Source: Carya illinoinensis
Taxonomy: Eukaryota > Streptophyta > Magnoliopsida > Fagales > Juglandaceae
Assembly: GCF_018687715.1 (NCBI RefSeq)
Contig: NC_056755.1
Span: 37,730,001 to 37,794,000, forward strand
Reading direction: 5' to 3'
Length of the DNA: 64,000 nucleotides
How positions within the stretch are numbered: position 1 is the first letter of the stretch; every line of letters starts with the position of its first letter. The notes below the pieces were generated by a model. The model ran no database searches. It was given only the letters and a program-made list of their open reading frames with translations, and was not told where the DNA came from. Made by a program: the position numbers and the translations under genes. Below, piece after piece: positions 58,187 through 64,000 of the stretch.

Positions 58187-60351
58187 TATATTTATTTAGT
58201 TCAATATCAAGTGAAAAGTTTAGTACTAATTTAAAATCATTTAAAATTAAGTGATAGACTGAGAAGATGAACAAAAAACAATGTAAAGGCTTCCAAAGGG
58301 TTTGAGGTGAAGTCAAAACGCAAAAATAAGGGTGGTGGCATCTAAGACGATGAACACAGACCTCCCTTTATAGGAATCACCCTTTTCTACAATATGACTT
58401 TTTACCTCTTCAGAACTCTCACCTGGACTGCATTTGCAAACTACCCGTTTCAAATATCTTATCTTCCATTCTACTTCCTTGGCTGAGCTAAGATTGACTG
58501 GAGGCATTAAATACACCCCCAACAGATATCAGGTGGAAATAGAATGCAGATGCCACCAAAATGAGTTTCTGAAATTCAGCCTGGAATCCCAGTCTCGTAG
58601 CCAAATGATCCCCATGTACATCGTGGAAATGAGTTGGTGATCCACACAAGTGTGTGTGATGGCTTGCTTGCAATCTATATATGAATTCAATAACTCCGAT
58701 TCGAATCTGCTTTCAAACGTAATGTACCTGGTGGCAGTTCGCATAAAAAATGCATCTCAAACGGTAATGGACTATCAACACGTTATGGGTTCTTAGATCT
58801 CCAGACTGAAGAGCACAGATATTAACAGCATGCCAAAGATCCAGCATAAAGGATTTTTGCAGATTTCACCATATCCAACTACTAATTGTGGTGCATTTAC
58901 TACCCTCCCGGTCCTGCCTGGTAAGAAACCACCAATTTCACGATTTTTGTTGACATCAAGAGGGTCTAAATCTCTTGATCAGCATACATGAAATCCCATA
59001 ATGCCAACATTTCCTATATGCCTTCTTCCTCAGTAAGCAGCTCCCTGCCACGTTTCATCCTGCAAACAATGTTGTGGAAAAAGAAATCCTGCAAATTGCA
59101 AAGTGTGAACTGATAACTGAGCAGGTTATTTAAATCTAATCATAAACATGAACATCAACAAGAAGCTATAATTACTTTAAGCCTTTAAATAACATCATGA
59201 AACAAAACTTAAAACCACTGATCCTCTTTAAACAATGAAAGTAAAATAGAATCAAGCATGATTTATGTTGTCCGACTACAAGTAATAATGCATACCATGG
59301 GTATCTTGGGGTGTATAATCAGATCTAAATATGTAGAAAGGCAAATTGAGAAATCATAAACCATAGCATGGATTCTCCAAAGTTCTATGCAATTCAAAAA
59401 TATGAACAGTCACTTACAAACACTTCAACGATCTATCCCCTACAAAAGGACAACTTTTTTTGGGACGAGTACCTTTTATATGTCATAATTCTAGAACTCA
59501 CCTATAAAAAAAATTCAAAAATTTGTAGAACTCACTGAGATACTTCTCCCTCATTCAAAATTAAATTTAAGAAACAAGTGTTGATCTGATCACTTCGAGA
59601 AATCAGTGCTATGATGGAAAACCCTTTGAATCAGTCAAAAGAAAAAAAACCAAAACTTAAACCTTCTTCAGTTTGAACTCCCACTTACTTAGGGATGCTT
59701 CAGATAAGACACATAACATGGACATCAAGATTAGTGCACTAGGTGAAATTCCTCCAGCAGAACACCCAGGGGTCTGATCCAAAAGATACAGAACATTAAC
59801 CATGGATCCAGTAAAATAAAATTAATCAACGTAAAAATGTCACCAGCCAGCATATGGCACAAAAGGCACCTACTATATATGACTAGAAATGGAAATCAAA
59901 GTATACTTTCACACATCATTCACATTACATAGGACTGTAAATACAAGTTCTCTATGAGCCACTTGTGAAATCTATGTACATCACAGGACCCAAGTTTTTT
60001 GTAGTCTGTGTTTATAACAATTGTGATTGTAGTCACCTTAAGAAAAAATTACGCAAGCTGGCATCAATAGAGGAACCAATGCAGCACATCACATCAGTGG
60101 CACATTGCAGCCTCTGTAGATGCATTACCAGAATCTTCTCAACAGACACAAAGTGAAGAACAAAACTCCGACCACCACACATTTACAGCTTCAAACGTTG
60201 TGTCCCTAGAATGTTCTTGAGCAGATCCACAACAAAACAAAACACTGCAAAATGGTCAACAATACAATTAATGTGTAGAATGGGAAAGCAAACTAAGAAA
60301 GAATCCAACCTATAATGTTATTGAAGTATGATCTTGATAAATTACCATAAA
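58187..60351. other. Downstream region of the CK1-like gene
   Basis: No gene recognised. Short minus frames at 58313-58744 have no motif. The interval nearest the stop codon (60351 downward) should include the kinase gene's 3' untranslated region, but no unambiguous polyadenylation signal can be chosen. Confidence 0.45.
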
Positions 60352-63882
<3,531 letters not shown>

Positions 63883-64000
63883 CTGCAATAAGAGGAAACA
63901 AAATGAAAATAATAAAGACAAGTTCAAAGAAAAGTAATAGGTAATTTTTAGCGTTCTCGTTATCATTACTACTCTAAAATTTGATCATTTCCGAAAATCC

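Noticed and set aside
58313..58744. Short minus frames downstream of the CK1-like gene
   Set aside because: No motif, no splice structure, and overlapping frames on both strands.

Overview
This is a repeat-rich stretch of a plant nuclear genome. Genes have spliced GT..AG introns, the families are plant-specific (UGT78-type glucosyltransferase, FAR1/FRS-type MULE transposases, MFMR-type bZIP factor, plant CK1-like kinase), and LTR retrotransposons, LINEs and MITEs are everywhere. A woody eudicot fits best; I cannot name the species. No prokaryotic feature, CRISPR array, rRNA or convincing tRNA gene was seen.

Layout. 1-8.4 kb: gene-free, with minisatellites, MITEs and a 3.65-kb solo-LTR-like element. 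8.4-27.7 kb (unit A) and 31.4-42.9 kb (unit B) are two copies of one tandem segmental duplication. In order each holds a UDP-glucosyltransferase (minus), a LINE RNase H remnant, a FAR1-type transposase relic (minus) and the 5' exons of an MFMR/GBF-type bZIP gene (minus). Unit B keeps an intact glucosyltransferase. In unit A that gene is cut in two by an 8,158-bp MULE that carries its own FAR1-type transposase (one nonsense codon) and a GRF zinc-finger/coiled-coil/membrane protein. Comparing A with B exposes empty sites for several insertions: the MULE, an 844-bp MITE, a 2.56-kb solo LTR 19 bp upstream of the bZIP start codon, and in B a Tourist-like MITE inside a bZIP exon. A 1.1-kb non-autonomous MULE with its own target duplication is also present in B.

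27.8-31.2 kb, between the units: a decayed Ty3/gypsy gag-protease fragment interrupted by a Ty1/copia solo LTR. 44.3-53.0 kb: a full-length but inactivated Ty1/copia element (8,697 bp, 5-bp TSD) from the same LTR family, with an antisense coiled-coil reading frame between pol and the 3' LTR. 54.7-55.6 kb: LINE ORF1 remnant. 56.0-56.4 kb: glyoxalase I exon relics. 60.35-63.88 kb: twelve exons of a casein kinase 1-like gene on the minus strand, whose 5' part lies beyond the window.

Only the unit-B glucosyltransferase, the CK1-like kinase and perhaps the GRF protein look like intact coding genes. Everything else is mobile DNA or relics. The strongest candidates for something new are the MULE cargo gene, the possible bZIP-FAR1 chimera in the duplicated unit, and the antisense ORF of the copia element.
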